This document shows positions 10,913 to 25,563 of a DNA stretch of 64,000 bases, in pieces. The notes below the pieces were generated by a model that was not told where the DNA came from, made no database searches, and saw only the letters and a program-made list of their open reading frames with translations. The DNA is from Silurus meridionalis (taxonomy: Eukaryota > Chordata > Actinopteri > Siluriformes > Siluridae). The first letter of the stretch is position 1. The number at the start of each line of letters is the position of its first letter. Location of the stretch: contig NC_060885.1 of NCBI RefSeq assembly GCF_014805685.1, positions 18,962,132-19,026,131 on the forward strand, in the 5' to 3' direction. The position numbers and the translations under genes were made by a program.

Positions 10913-13445
10913 TTGAGCACAAGTGTGCTCAGTTTGTAACTTGGTGATTAAGAGCACTGAAGAGCATGTAGGAGGCCATGTTTGAAGGCTAAGAGGTTTG
11001 CTGGGAATTTGAGTTGCCATATGGCTGTGACCTAAAATGAGTCAAAGACATGCATTTTGAAGCAGTGTGGGAAATTTCACAAGTGCCAAAATGGGTGTTT
11101 TCAAGACTGAAATCATGCAAAATGCCTTAAAATATAAAATTCAATACAATACCTTTTAATCTAGGTTTTTTTTTAAAAAGAGGTATCCCCAAAAGATTTT
11201 CAGTAAATGGTTCTTAAAAGAACTACTGCCATAATTAACCTTTTCTAGTAATGGAAAGGGCTCTTTACAAAGGATCTTTCTAAAAGCACTCAATTTTTTT
11301 TAATGTTAGTGTTAGTGTGTTAGTTATTTGTGCTTAGAAGCCTCTATCTTCTGTTCACTTATGTCTGCATAAAAGTGTACACCACATGAATAAATGCAAC
11401 ATTATGCTATGTTTTTCAATATGTAACAGAATTATAACAGTGGGACATCTGGACATGATCTGAACATGACAATTTTCTGGCAGCTACTCAGTAATCAAAC
11501 AATAAACTCAACAGCTTCTCAAGACCATTAATCATGCATATTTTGAGACTGTCCTTCACCAAATTTCAGCCCAAAATTACAAGGTATCATCTTTAAAATT
11601 CTATGGGACTAAATTAGCACTGGAAATGAAGAAGAGACCACCTTTATTCAACATGAACTAATCTTTTATCTCTGTATTTTAAAAAAAACCTGCATGGTGC
11701 TGTAGAGACAGTAGAACTCATAGGAATGGAAATAGAAGTGAAACATGCATTTCCTAGATACTCCCGGACAGTTTCTCTGTGTTCAGTTGTTTGTTACTGC
11801 ATTACATTTCCAGAACATTGAAAGAAGTAGAGGAATATTTCTTCATTCTTCATTCTCTGGACTGGTTTGTGAATGCTTGGTGTTTGAAAGCTTATTCACG
11901 TCTGCATAAGCAGATTGTCTGCTAAACCAATTCCTGTCTGCCAAGAAGACTCAATGTGTCTCCCAGTCACTGAGAAATCAAGAACTTGACAGCTTCCTGT
12001 GGTTGTTTTCCATCTTTTAAACTCCTTAAGTCAGACCTCAATGCCCAGTCAAGGTCATAGTAAAGTGTATAATGATAAATAATATGGGAACTGACATTTA
12101 TTTGAGAGAGTGAAAGAGTGTTATGGTTGTCTTTGACTAACAATGTGCTTTTTTTTTAAACACAGAACCTCAACTGTGTTAAAAAAAAATCTTAATTTTC
12201 CTTTATTATTGTAAAAAAGAATTCAAGCAGCCTTTCCCATGTACTCAGCAATTTTGCAATTTATTGTGGTTTTTCGATTATTATTATTATTATAAAACCA
12301 GTATCTATTATTTGAAACATGTTCCCTTTCTTTAAATGACGAGGCGGATTTTTTTGCTATTGATGTGGATTTACTTGTGCACTAAGACTGTAGAATGCAT
12401 GTATCTATTTAAAATAGACAATGACAACAGTGAGCTAGCATTATGAATTAATTAAAATAAAATGAGGAGCGCATTTTCGAGTACATATCTTCATTTTTCA
12501 TATAGAAGATGCATTTTGAATGTTTACAATCAGTCAGCTTTATAACTGTCAGCTTTATGTCTGGACACACTGTCCCAGGTTAAGCGCAGATTAAAGGCAA
12601 GTTTACACATAACACACGCCATTTGGATCCCACTTCATGTGGAGTTTGGACACTGGACCTCTTTGAGTGTTTAAAGGCTCTGGCATGGAGAAGCTGGTGT
12701 TGGATCTGTAATGATCTTAAATGTTGAGTTGTTTTATGAGTTGCTCAGTAGCTCCTGGTTCCATAGTCACAAATGACTGTAAAAGACAGTAGAAAGAACA
12801 TAACTTATAATCTTACATTCCAGTGCTCATGTTAGTTCTCACTCTCCAGTGTTCTGTATCATGCCAATCACGTGGCGGCAGCTGAGGAGTGAAAACGTTT
12901 TATTTATGAGAGAATCTCAGCAAGCACAAAAAAATTGAAAACCATATTTAACTGTATTGGTCAAAATAGCAGGAGACCACATTGGGTAACATTCTGTGCA
13001 GCATGATTTCCATGATTGCACAGAATCCTGTTTTTAGCCTGTTTTCTAACATTCCTTTTTTTTTTCATTGATTATAAAGTGATTATTTGAGTTACAATAA
13101 ACTTCCTGTAAGCTAAACCATGCTGAACTCTTTCATCAAAAATAAAATTCACACTCTGTACCAAACTGCAGAAGTTTTGGAAATCCTTTAGAATTCTCCC
13201 TGAAGTTAAACCTTCTTAATATATCCATTTGTTCTGGTTCGGGATTATTGGTTTGGCTGCTCAAACTGTATAATTGTGTGAAAATACCAGACAATGACCA
13301 TATTCTGAAAAACTTAATTACAAATTGGTTCTGTAACTATGGTCACAGTTATTATTTCTTCTTCATTTTGATGTTAGCTGTGAACATTATCATTAATTAA
13401 TCATCTGCATGATAAATAAATATAATCTCATACAAATTCTCAAGA

Positions 13446-13447
<2 letters not shown>

Positions 13448-13528
<81 letters not shown>
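13448..13528. repeat. (AT)n microsatellite
   Basis: About 40 uninterrupted AT units. The array is self-complementary and could extrude a hairpin. Confidence 0.95.
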
Positions 13529-13531
<3 letters not shown>

Positions 13532-15556
13532 CATTTTATATACACTCAATGTCCTGTATTTTAACTTATTATTTAAGTTTTACCCAACATTGGGTTTTAC
13601 TCAATATTGTAAGATATACATCAAAGGTGATTGAGCAAAAGACGACTAAGAACATGGATGAGGAGTATGGCACATATCAGTACAAATATCAAAATCAGTA
13701 CAATATCAAAAAAACAACTATCCAGCAAGGTCTTCTAATGAATAATATTAAATCAGTTATTAGTCTAATAGCATAAATAGTTTAATTTCAATTGGTTTTA
13801 GCACTTACTCACAGGCCTTAAATGTGCAAGCTACAGTATACTGTACAAAACCTTTAAGTGTTAAATTCCTTAAAGACTCAATCCTTGACTTTGCTGCAGT
13901 GGATCTGGAGCCAAGTATAACACAGGGCACACACTTATTTACAATCAAATCATTCATATCTAGTACATTTTGGGTAGTTCAGTTAATTATAATAAGCAAA
14001 CAGATTAACATTTTATGAGGATACTAGAAGTAATACACAAATTGGCATTAATATATCAAGAACAAGATCACTTGTTGCATTACATTTCACCAGACCAATT
14101 TGTTCATGCATTGTAATCCAGTGGGTAAACATCTGGATGTCTCTCTCATAACTGCTTTTACTGTGTGATGCTTCACAAAGCAACACGTTTAAAAAATACT
14201 CATTACTCCATTGCTCAGTCTGTTAGAGGTCTCATTGTCTTTAATAAAGTGTTAGTGAGGACAAATTGGAAACAGGTATCCCGGGGGGAACAGATGGAAA
14301 GCCTGCAATGCAGAAAAACAATTACTCAGCATAGTAAAAAGCTGTTTGAATAACATACTGTATGGATCTTCTGTGTCAAAATGTGTCCATTATAACTGTG
14401 TTTACTGGTGTAGTAACTCTGATATACAGTATTATATGTTTTTTTAAGTGTCTCACTTAATACTAGTCTAAAGATCTCATCCACTAATACTGGTTAATTT
14501 ATGTCAACTTACCCAGTTCACAGTTGTAAATACTATTTATTGTATTTTTATTTTAAAATATGGAATAAAGAATGAGAAATCAAGAAATAAGTAAAATGTG
14601 CAGTGTTTATTATATACCGAAAGAGTTTATTTTTGTGTGTTTTTGCTCATGAAAGCAGCCTTGATGTTGGATTTTGCTGTATAAAATCTAAAGTAAATAA
14701 TGAACCCACAGTGCGGGCATGTCAGTTTTAAATGAGAGCAAATATAGAGGCTACACTTTATGCTATGATTCATTTAAACCCTTTTAAAGTCTAAATTAAA
14801 CCATTCTTCTGGCTGACCATTTTCTAATCTACCATCTGTACTAATCAACACTGGTAATCAGACTTCATAGATGAGGTGAAAACATAACCACTTACTTATC
14901 ATATATCATTACCACAGAGCATTATTAGGAACTTTGGTGATATTTCTGGACTTTCAAAATTAAAAGTTGGTGCTTTTCTATTACCACACCACAGAGTTTA
15001 ATTACATTGGGCTGATGGTGGGTGAGGTCATTGGGCGAGGTTTGTTTTCAGTGGCCTGGTTGAGTGAAATTAGCTGCCTCAGCATAGGCTTTTGGTCATC
15101 GTCCTGGCCCAGTTTAAACTGCTTGCTGTTTAGTCATGCTTTTAAGCGGGATGTGCATGTACTCCTCTGAAGCTTTGGTTTTGCTTCACATTTTTTTCCT
15201 AACTTGCACGTGTGTTACATAAGTTAAACACTTGCTGTGCAACAGACTGAATGCAGAATTTTATGGTTTATACAGATTTCTCAATCTAAAGTGTCTCAAT
15301 TTAGACTATATGGACAAACATACTGAAAACCTGACTTTTCCACCCATATGTGAGTCTTCTCCAAGTTCATTTCATTTGAACTAAGAGACCCAAATCTGTT
15401 CCACCATAACAGTGCCACCTGGACACAAAACAAGTTCTATGAATATATAGTTTTCCATTATATAAAAAAAAAACATGGCAAAACTTTTTGTCTGTTAATT
15501 GGATAATAATAATTTCACAGGAATGAAAAATATCCTGGAGTCCACTGGTCTACATA

Positions 15557-15560
<4 letters not shown>

Positions 15561-15616
<56 letters not shown>
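15561..15616. repeat. (CT)n microsatellite
   Basis: About 28 CT units forming a polypyrimidine tract on the plus strand. Confidence 0.95.
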
Positions 15617-15619
<3 letters not shown>

Positions 15620-16531
15620 GCACAACCTCTGTTTACTGACCTAAATAACATATAGCGAGATAGAGAAGAGGCAGCCTAAACAGGTGTGGAGAGGGGGTGA
15701 ACAGAGAATTGGATGTTTCCGGCACCTCAGACATTGAAGTCCATCATTCATGACACAGATCTGCTTTCTCTCTCTCTCATTCCTCATTCCTGCACTACCT
15801 CTGTACACTATACTCAGGTCTCAGACTTCTCAGTCTGCCTGTAGACCAGCATAGTGTTACATTGGCCTGATATATTAGATATCCTTTTTTTTTTCATGCT
15901 AAGCTGGTTTGAATTATTTTGTGTCCTTAAGTGTAAATTATATTTTGTGAATTGGATTGTTGCCCACTGGCAGGAATAAAACACCAGAAAGAGTAAATCT
16001 TCCAATGACAAAAAATGCAAAGCATAGAAACAATAGGTCTTACCTGCATTACTCAAGATTTCCCATTAAGAGTTCTGATGATTTTAACCACATGTGATTA
16101 ATTTTATTCTTAGTGAGGGCTGAAAAAGTACATGTGAAAACTGCAATTTAGTCACTATAAATGTCCTTTACTTCTGTGTTCAATTGAATTTTAAAGATTT
16201 GTTCAAATTACCCCCTTAAAGAGTTATAAATAGTATTATAAAATCATTATTAAGTTTAACATTTTCTACAAATGCATTGTGAATAAAATTAGCAACATTG
16301 ATTCAATACCTAGAACCAGATCAGTAAGAAATGTCAAAGTTTGAATGAGATTTATCCAAGAAATCTATTTTTAGAACTGGATCTCATTACACATAAACAG
16401 ACTTATCTGGGAAATTTAGGTGTTTATGATGAAATTTTTTATAATTAACACTTTATACATGATGTTTTTTATATTTACAATATAAATATAATTTATAATA
16501 CATTTTATATTTACAATGAAGTGCTTCAGTT

Positions 16532-16681
<150 letters not shown>

Positions 16682-17052
16682 GAGGTCTCTCAATTGGTAA
16701 ATTGCACATAATGGTATTGTAAAATAGTATTTTCCAATCACTGTCAAACTTTCAGGTTGAAAAAGCATCTGTATATGGGATCCATGTGTGAATTTCATTC
16801 TGCAGATTTTATTCATTGCACAATGAAAAAAAATAGGCTTACCTGTCTGATCTCTCAATGAGCATAGAGGAGCTTTGCTTAAGTGTGAGGGGGAAAAAAG
16901 AGGGGTTTTATAGTGCTGTGAAAATAAACAACTGTCATTGGCACTTTCACCTTCCTTTTGTAGCAGTAGAAACCAAAGGGACATTTGTTCCTGGATCCTG
17001 AATAATTTTAAGCCTTTGTTCTTAAGGGGGGATGGGACTGCTAAAGGTGCGT

Positions 17053-17112
<60 letters not shown>
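17053..17112. repeat. (CA)n microsatellite
   Basis: About 29 CA units, uninterrupted. Confidence 0.95.
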
Positions 17113-17114
<2 letters not shown>

Positions 17115-20100
17115 TATTCATTTTAACAATTTTATTAATCTATTCACTGAGAATAAAAAAAGCATCTTACTAAAACAAAACTGTGAAAGATACACTCATA
17201 ATGTTACTACACTTACCATCACAAAATTTAAAGAGAGCATGCTATTGGCTAAGGATCAATTCCTGTACAGGGCAGTTTATGGATGCTAGGCCATGTTTTA
17301 GCTATTAGGGGCGAGAGGGTGGCTAATTGCTGGCCTGCAGCTAGATTCCACTGAATGTCAGCTGAGAAAACATGAGTGCTTGTCTCGCAATCGGCGCAGT
17401 TGAAGGGCTAGTCAAATGCCCCGAGAAAGAAATAAGAAAAGCAGGGATCACAGAGATGCCTTTCTTAAGCGACTCACTCTGAACAAGTTCTTTCCAACAA
17501 CACCTAAAACACTTCTCATAATTAACGTCAGTGTGCAGATCAGTACCTCACTTTGCTGTTGAAAGGTTTAAGCAAAACCACTGCCATTATGTGTCTGACT
17601 GAAACCGGATTTTGAATAGCGGATTAAATCAGCACAAATGGAAGTGGGGGAGCATGGAGAAGTTCAAATCTATAGACTAAACTGTTTGCCTTTATGACCC
17701 CTTCACTGCTTTAAAAAAATAAACTGTTAGAGCAATGTATAAAAAGCAGCTGTTTTATAAAATTCGCTTGCTGTCAGCAAGTTCAATTAAAAGCTTTTTC
17801 GTTCTTCTGCAAGGATAAATCTTTTTTTGTCACACTAACTCTTCGAAGCAGAATTGGTCCCATCTCAGCTGTCTATATTTATATTTAGTGTTAAGGGAGA
17901 AAGTGAGCAATGCCATAAATTTTATAGCCTCAGGAACTCAGCTTGCAGTCGATGTTGAAGTGTGTTGTTTTTAAAAATCCTTTAGGCACAGGTGCTTTTT
18001 GAGAAGTTCGTTTCCTCTCCTATTTGAAGCATTTCGTTTAGTCTAGTTCTTTAGTCAGAACTTATACCTTCTATTTAACCACTGTCATGCAACAAATCAA
18101 ACTTCCACTGATGACATTTTAGGTGAACATCTAATCAAAGTCTTGTGCAAGGCCTCCCTTCCTTCATTTCCTTTTGGATAACTATTGACGTTCATCCATT
18201 GTATTATTCAAGGCTATTGATATTGCATTTCCTCCATGAAAATGGATTTGCTTTGTTATTTTGTACAGTTCATTTATTACTGTTTGTTTGTTTTTTATAG
18301 TTTGTATTTCATAATTAGAATTTTTACGGTTTATTAAATTATTCGTAATTATTTCCATTACAACAATGAAACAATTATATAATAAATAAGAAACTTTATA
18401 TACGCACATTTGTTTTTAAAAAGGTTATCGACAACTGACTGCAGATCAGACATGAGCTTTGCCGAGTAAAACCCTAAATAATATGCCATAATTAAATGTA
18501 CCATCTAATAAGAAATGTATCATCCGAAATGATGAACACGTGTTTTATAGTCAATCATTTTTGCATTGTGTTGTGAATGTTGAAATTTCATACATACATG
18601 CAAATACATTTTAGTATCAAAAGAACAAAGGATTCTGTGATTTCGACACACATTAGAAACTCCCTACAGCTGACATGGTGCGCTAATTTATCCACTAATT
18701 ATCTTGATTAAGACAGGGGGTTGTGTTTGACTCAGGTCATTAAACAGCTCAAAAAACTTTATCAGTGAGGGCTTTGATTTGATTACAGATAAAGGCTCAG
18801 AGCACAACACTGGAAGTTTGCTAGAATTTAAACTCACAACCTGCTGTTCAGAAGTGAACAGCTTTAACCACTAACCCAAAATTTGTAATCCTGGAAGGAC
18901 ATCATTTCCAGGCCATTCCATATATTGTATATATCATCAATTTTACACCCTGCAATCGAACAGTGGAGGAAATATAACTGCTAAAACACCTCCATTTGCT
19001 GTTTACTTTTCAAACTTTAAGAGACAGATAAGCAACTTGATGCCAGATATAAACAAAAATATACTATTAGACACTATACAGTGTCTGTAAAATGGTTTTA
19101 CTATTTCTACAATTAATACAGACCCACATGATTGAAGCAGGACAAAATATTACAAATATAAAAGAAAATAATCCTAAAATGGAAATGGTGGAATAGTAGT
19201 TTTAAAAAGAAGATGGAATCGTTTTAAAAATAGCTTTGCAACCTCAGAGGAGGATTAGATAACAATTTCCAACATCATAGCATAAGAATAAGATGATAAA
19301 CAGTCTGTTCAAGCTCGAAAGGTGATCCAAGAATAACAGACCTTTCACTAATGCATTCAGGTGCTGAAACAATGTAAAGCGTTTATAAAGAAGTCACTTA
19401 GGATAAGTATATTTACATAACTTGTGAACTTACGAACTAATTATTTTCGTTGCCTCTCAAGGGATGATCTTTGGGAAAATAGAGCACTGTCTTATGATCT
19501 TAAGACTGATCGGATTCCCATTCAAAAAAAATATGTATGAGGATTATGCTGATTCATTTGTACTATCGAGAATACTGATATGACAAAGCTATAGAAAAGA
19601 CTTGAGACTATAGACATAACCTCTGTAATAACAGTTACCACTTTCAGACGGAGTTAATATTTCTCTTGGACTTGGCTGTCTTTTAAGAAACACTGGTGGA
19701 AAAGGGTCATCATTGTTTTATGTGTCCTTAAAGCATTTGCATGAACATGCGGAGAGGAGTGATAATTGCTGTCATGCTACACTTGACTTGACAGACTGAA
19801 CTGCCTGTGATGTTCATTATGTGTAGGAACAGACGCTGTTGACACAGGTGCTAAACTTATCATTAAGGACTAATGCACCATACTGTGGGGGGTAATTGTG
19901 TTCAAAGCCAAGCTTTTCTTGTTAATCTTGTTACACCCTGCAGACTGGACACGTCTTTGCTAAAGTGATGAGTGTGTGATCTAAATAAATTGTGTAGGAG
20001 GAGGATTGGGGTGGTTGTGAAGCAAACCATTTCACACGTTTGCCTCAGGCACGTTACCTATGTTTTATTTTATTGCTAACCCAGTATGATCACTCAGACA

Positions 20101-20494
20101 GTAAACTGTGGCCCCTTCGACGACCCAGTAAATTATATAACCAGAACAGGCTGTCATGGCTAACTAGGAAATACTGTAAAGAGAAAAACTGGGCCTTTGA
20201 CATTTTCAGAACGAACTAAAATCTCTATTGAATTATTATGATTATGATTAAACCATGATGCAGCTAATTGGGGCTGTTTAATTTGGGCATGTCTTTCTGT
20301 TTTTAGTATCAGGAAGAAAGCATGTGGAATTACTCAGAGACCTCAGAGAACTTGGTTATGACCCAAGAGAGCATGGGCCTGATTGCAGCTGATAAAATCT
20401 TGTGCCTGCCATTATAGCCTTGAGCACAGAGCTTAATGATATCAAGATACTCCGGATACCTTAGAGGGACTGACAAGCATATCTTTAAGACACA

Positions 20495-20496
<2 letters not shown>

Positions 20497-20581
<85 letters not shown>
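20497..20581. repeat. (AAT)n microsatellite
   Basis: About 28 AAT units with one AAC interruption near 20540. The poly-Leu open frame on the minus strand is an artefact. Confidence 0.95.
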
Positions 20582-21179
20582 GGGAATAAGAAGAACATGA
20601 ACAAACAACAATTGTGCAATAGGTTACATTGCTGTCTCACAGCTCCAGGGTGCCTGGTTTCATTCTGAGCATCTTAACAGACTTTTTACATGTTCGGTTT
20701 CCTCTGTGTTCCCTGGTTTCCTCCTGAACATGCACCAAAAAGTGCACAGACAATTGTATCTTTTCCCCTTAAATGTGAAAATCGCTATGCATGAAACCCT
20801 GTAAAATACTAACAGCTTGTTCAGTGCATATTTTTGCTTTCTTCCCAGTGTTCCTGAAGACAATTCATAAATAAAGAATTACAATTAACAGTGTCATCAA
20901 AAATGTGTTGACAGAAGAAAAATGTTTATAGCTTTAAAAAAAGTACAGTGATGTGTGTTAAAAAAGATTATGTCCCGGTGATGTCTAATTATCATCAGTT
21001 TTACAAGATCTAGTATAACAACATGCTTTTAGAGTAAAGATAAAAGAAAACATGTAATGAGCAGCTATCAAGTCCATGGGGTTAAGTTCAAAGTCATTTT
21101 TTGTTCCCTTCAAAGACATAAGGCCTGGGAGAAACAAAAGTGGTTGTATTGTAGAGTGCAGGTCGTAGTTATTTTTAGC

Positions 21180-21183
<4 letters not shown>

Positions 21184-21246
<63 letters not shown>
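21184..21246. repeat. (CA)n microsatellite
   Basis: About 31 CA units, uninterrupted. Confidence 0.95.
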
Positions 21247-21248
<2 letters not shown>

Positions 21249-24200
21249 AAAGAATGCTACAGACACTGCAGTCAAAAACATCTACCCTTACATATTCCAG
21301 TCAGTTATTTTGCTGGTTCAATGTAGCAGGTTTTTTTTTCGTATTACTGTTTTCAGGAATCTCTACAATAGAAATGAAGCCTGTATTATCAGATATAAGG
21401 GGAGTCAATAGAATAATTATTATTATACTATGAACAGGAAGCTACTGCAAGGTAATAATATCAGTGATGTCAGTAATGTCAGGGCTGGCTTGAAAATAGC
21501 ATGCAGAAGGGACTGTTCGGTGTACTACAGATAGAGAGAGCTAATGTTGTCATACATGTTATTGAATATAGAAGGATGAGTGTGCTGGGCGCCAGTCCTG
21601 AAGGACGCAGGGTTAATAAGTCATCTAAAACACTGGACATGACGCAGGTTAAAACAATATAATCTTCACGTTTGCATAAGCGAAGCATAAACAATAGCTT
21701 TTCCGGGGAACTTATGTTAATATTAGGGATATCCTGTAGATAGCAGGGGCCACAAGCTGCTTGGATAAAGAATAAACCTATGGCCTACCGGGACACTATA
21801 ATATTAGATATTATGTTGTCTCTTTTTTAGTCAATTTCCAAATCCACCCAAAGGACAAATACTGTATGCCAAACATGATACAGCAACATGATACAGCAAT
21901 AGATTTATTTTTATGGGTGTCACATATTTTTGTGCTGAAACATTTCTTTTTGCATTCAATTTTACTCTCTGCATCAGTGCAGAAGCTGTACATCAACTAA
22001 TCAACTCCTGTTTCTTCTTTATTTCCAAACAGATACTTTTACTTAATGTTTAATTACCCCAGCCTTCGTATTACTACCATGGACTATTATCAGTCTGGTT
22101 GTTAATCGTTAGTCTAATCTAAGCAGTCCGTTCCCACTGAGTGAATTGAGACACTCAGCCAAGAAAAGAAAAAAAACAGAAACCATTCATCTAATGATAA
22201 ATCTTTTTTAAGAGTGCTCACAGACTTTGTTGTATCAAACAGCAGCTTATGTATGTTGTTAACCGTGTGTATGTTGTTAATCATGACCTTAATGGGAAGC
22301 ATCTTGTCTGAGTCACTGAACCAAACTGACCTTTAATCTGTCATTAAATATTTAATGCTGAGATACCTTTCATATGGCTAAATGGGCTGAGTTTTAATTA
22401 TTTTCCGTTTATCCAGTGGTTAAAAACCCTGAGCACATGGCAGAAACATTAGCTTTAATGCAATCTTTAATGACAGCCCATGTCTGTGTTCTTGCTTTAG
22501 TGCTTCTCATGCATGGTGAGTCCAACTTTTCCTGCCTTCCTGTGAAATCATCAGTGTATTGAGGTGGTAGGGAGAGACATCAAAGCAAGGACATACAGAT
22601 ATTTTTTAGATTTTCTACAGAGACCGCACAGCAACCCTGGGCAATGTAGAGTAGCCTGTAAGCCCATCAGCATTTTTCACTTTTGTATCAAAACAGCATA
22701 TTTTTAAAAATATGTCTAGCATGAATATCTAAGACTTCTTTTTTATGTTTGGTGTATGAACCAAATAAACCTATATTTATGACACAATCTGTCAATATGA
22801 ATAATTGATAATATACTGTAAATAAGGATTACTATGCATGTTGTGAGATTTACAATATGGATACATGATTGTGACTTAAATAAACAGAGACAATTTCATT
22901 ACTTTTACTGAAAGTGCTTATTAAATTTTTTTCTACATCTTTTGCAAATTGTGAATGTAGACTATTTACCAGACTAAATTCTAAAGTCAGCTAATCCCAT
23001 GTACATGAAAGCAGAAGCACTAAGGAACACACAAGCGGATGCTGAACTGCCTGTCAGATTACACCTGACAAATACCAGATCAGCCTAAAAAAAAAAAAAA
23101 ACTTGTGTCAGTGAAATGATTATAAATAGTGTTCATATGGCCACAAAAATCTAATATCTTCCGCTTTCGGTGCACTGCACCATTTCATATTTTTATTAGC
23201 ATTGAAATGGTTTTCTTAAAAAAAAAAGGCAGTAAAGTATTTTTCATGATGCATTTAATGGCTTGTCTGTGTATCCCTTCGCTCCAAGTCTGCTCGGATT
23301 CAGACAATGCCTCGGGCTGTAGGACTGATCAGAAGGAGAAAAAATGAAAGACTTTTTCATTGCAGTGTTGACAAATCTGTTCACTCCTGTTAATGATCAA
23401 GGCTTGAAATGCAAATAATTTCAACCAAATGCAAATCAGAAATCTTTATGTTATATATATATAGCAACATTTCACTCCACCCTGAGGAAACACACAGAGC
23501 AAGAATCCTCTATTCAACTTCTCCCATGAGACAGACTTAAATGGAAATATCTGCTGAGGTGACCTGAAGTCCAGACTTCCTAACCTTAACAAATTGCTTC
23601 CTGGTCATGCTTTCAGATAATCACAACTGCAGAAGAAGCCTCTACAAGGTCATTATCCTGGAAAACCTTAAGAGAATTTATCATAGAAGAGATACAGCTG
23701 TGACTAAACCTTTTCACACATATATTTATTATTCACCTTTTCTGCTGATGTTCATTCTCATTTAGCAAATCTCATTTAGTCAAAAATCTTAAATTTAGCA
23801 TAAAAGGTCATATTTGATGCATTTCATTTGAGAAATAAAATTTGTCACTACAAGCCATAGTAATACATTGTTTTTTTGTGTATTTAAAAATTGAAGACAG
23901 CTCATTCAAATGTTATTTTATTAAAAGTGCCCTTTAACTTTTGGACATCCTTGAAATACACTGAAATAATCATAAATAATAGTGCATAGCATCATGCTGA
24001 ATGCTAAACACTGTCATCAGTGGGAGTTGTAAGTTTTAATTGATTATACATCTGTGGAGAAAGGCCTGATGAACAGGGTGGGTCTTGGGCCTCATCTGGA
24101 ATGCTGCTAGTTTAAATGGTGTAAAGTAACCCCAGGTACTAATGAGAACTGACCCCTGCATTATAAACTCATTATACAACATTATAAAGAGTTCAAGAGA

Positions 24201-25524
24201 CAGTTGACAGGTCAGTATTACAAAGGTAGTTAGAGAGAGAATATGTGGTTGTGTGTAGCAGAACCTTTTCTTTGGGACAATCAGTGCTAAGAATGTCTGG
24301 AGAACTGGGGTCTGACAAAAATTCCTGATGTCACTCTTAGCCGAAACAGTCTGGTGATGAAGTGAAGGTTGTAGTTTGGAAAGAAACTAAATACAGCATA
24401 GAACACATGCCATGGAAGCTCAGTCCTTAAAATTCTGCACTATGACCAAAATACTGTGATTCAGAGATTTTGACAGAAGAAAACCTGTTGTTTCACAGGT
24501 GGCTGCATGAGCTAAATGCTCATGATGAAATCCACTTGACTGTATTAAAATAAAAAATATAACCATATCAAAAACAGGATTCAATCTAGCATTTACAGAT
24601 TTTCTTCCTTGCTATAAGCATACAGTCTCCTACCATATGCAGTTTCACAGAGAGACAGGTGAGTGGAACAGTTTCCATACAGGAAGTGGAAGCAGGCTTT
24701 CATCCCAGAAACATATCTCTAGATTCCCTACTGTCACAATCTCCAGACTGAGCTTATCCTGTCCTTTAACAACTGTGAGGAGGGGGTCCTCTACTTGCTG
24801 TTTGGCCTTCTTCTCATCTGGCAGTTATCAAGCAAATTAAAAGAACACATGTCCAGAGCAACTGCGCTCTGTGGACAAATCCTGCTCTCACAATAGCAGA
24901 GGCTAGGATGATCTAGCAGGAATTGAAGGGACTTGGGCCCCCAGGGGCACTATTTTCCCACTGCTTTACCTCTGGTTGAAAAACTATCCTGGCCTCAGAT
25001 ATCTTAGTTATCTTTGACTGTAATGGGAGCTTTAGGAGGAGCAAGCATAGAAGGACACAAAGAATTGTAGAAATGCTTTAAAAGACTATAATAGGTCTAC
25101 TTTTTATAAATGCTTCTTGTGCCATAGAACCTCTGATGATGTCAGTTAGTCGGTAGTCTAGTGCCAAAACTTCCACCAAGACTGGTACCAAAAGGAACCA
25201 AATTTCGATAAAAAGTAAAGGGCAAATGCTCAATTCTGGTTGATTAGATGTTTTGACATGATGTTACCATTTGGAGAAACTGGAGATAATACAGCACATG
25301 CAAAAAAGAAAATAATTAATGGCTGCTTGTGTCTTTAAAATCAACATTGTAGTGATTTATTTCTTTACAAATACAAAGTTATGTTTTATTCACTAATTCG
25401 TCACTCTTCATTATTCGCTTCATCAGATTCAATCCCAGGAACACTTAGGGAAAGGCAGGAATATGACCTGAAGAAGATCACACAATCGTTTAAAAATGTT
25501 TTGCAGAGAGAACACTTGAAAGAA

Positions 25525-25563
25525 ACCCATGCTGACACAAGGAGAACATGTGTCAGCATGGGT
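25525..25563. repeat. Perfect 15-bp inverted repeat (hairpin)
   Basis: ACCCATGCTGACACA at 25525-25539 is exactly complementary to TGTGTCAGCATGGGT at 25549-25563, with a 9-nt loop AGGAGAACA. It is too short for a typical microRNA precursor, and the flanks do not extend the stem. Confidence 0.9.

Noticed and set aside
20330..20611. Poly-Leu membrane-like frame on the minus strand
   Set aside because: Caused by the (AAT)n array.
25525..25563. microRNA precursor
   Set aside because: A 15-bp stem is too short and the flanks do not extend pairing.
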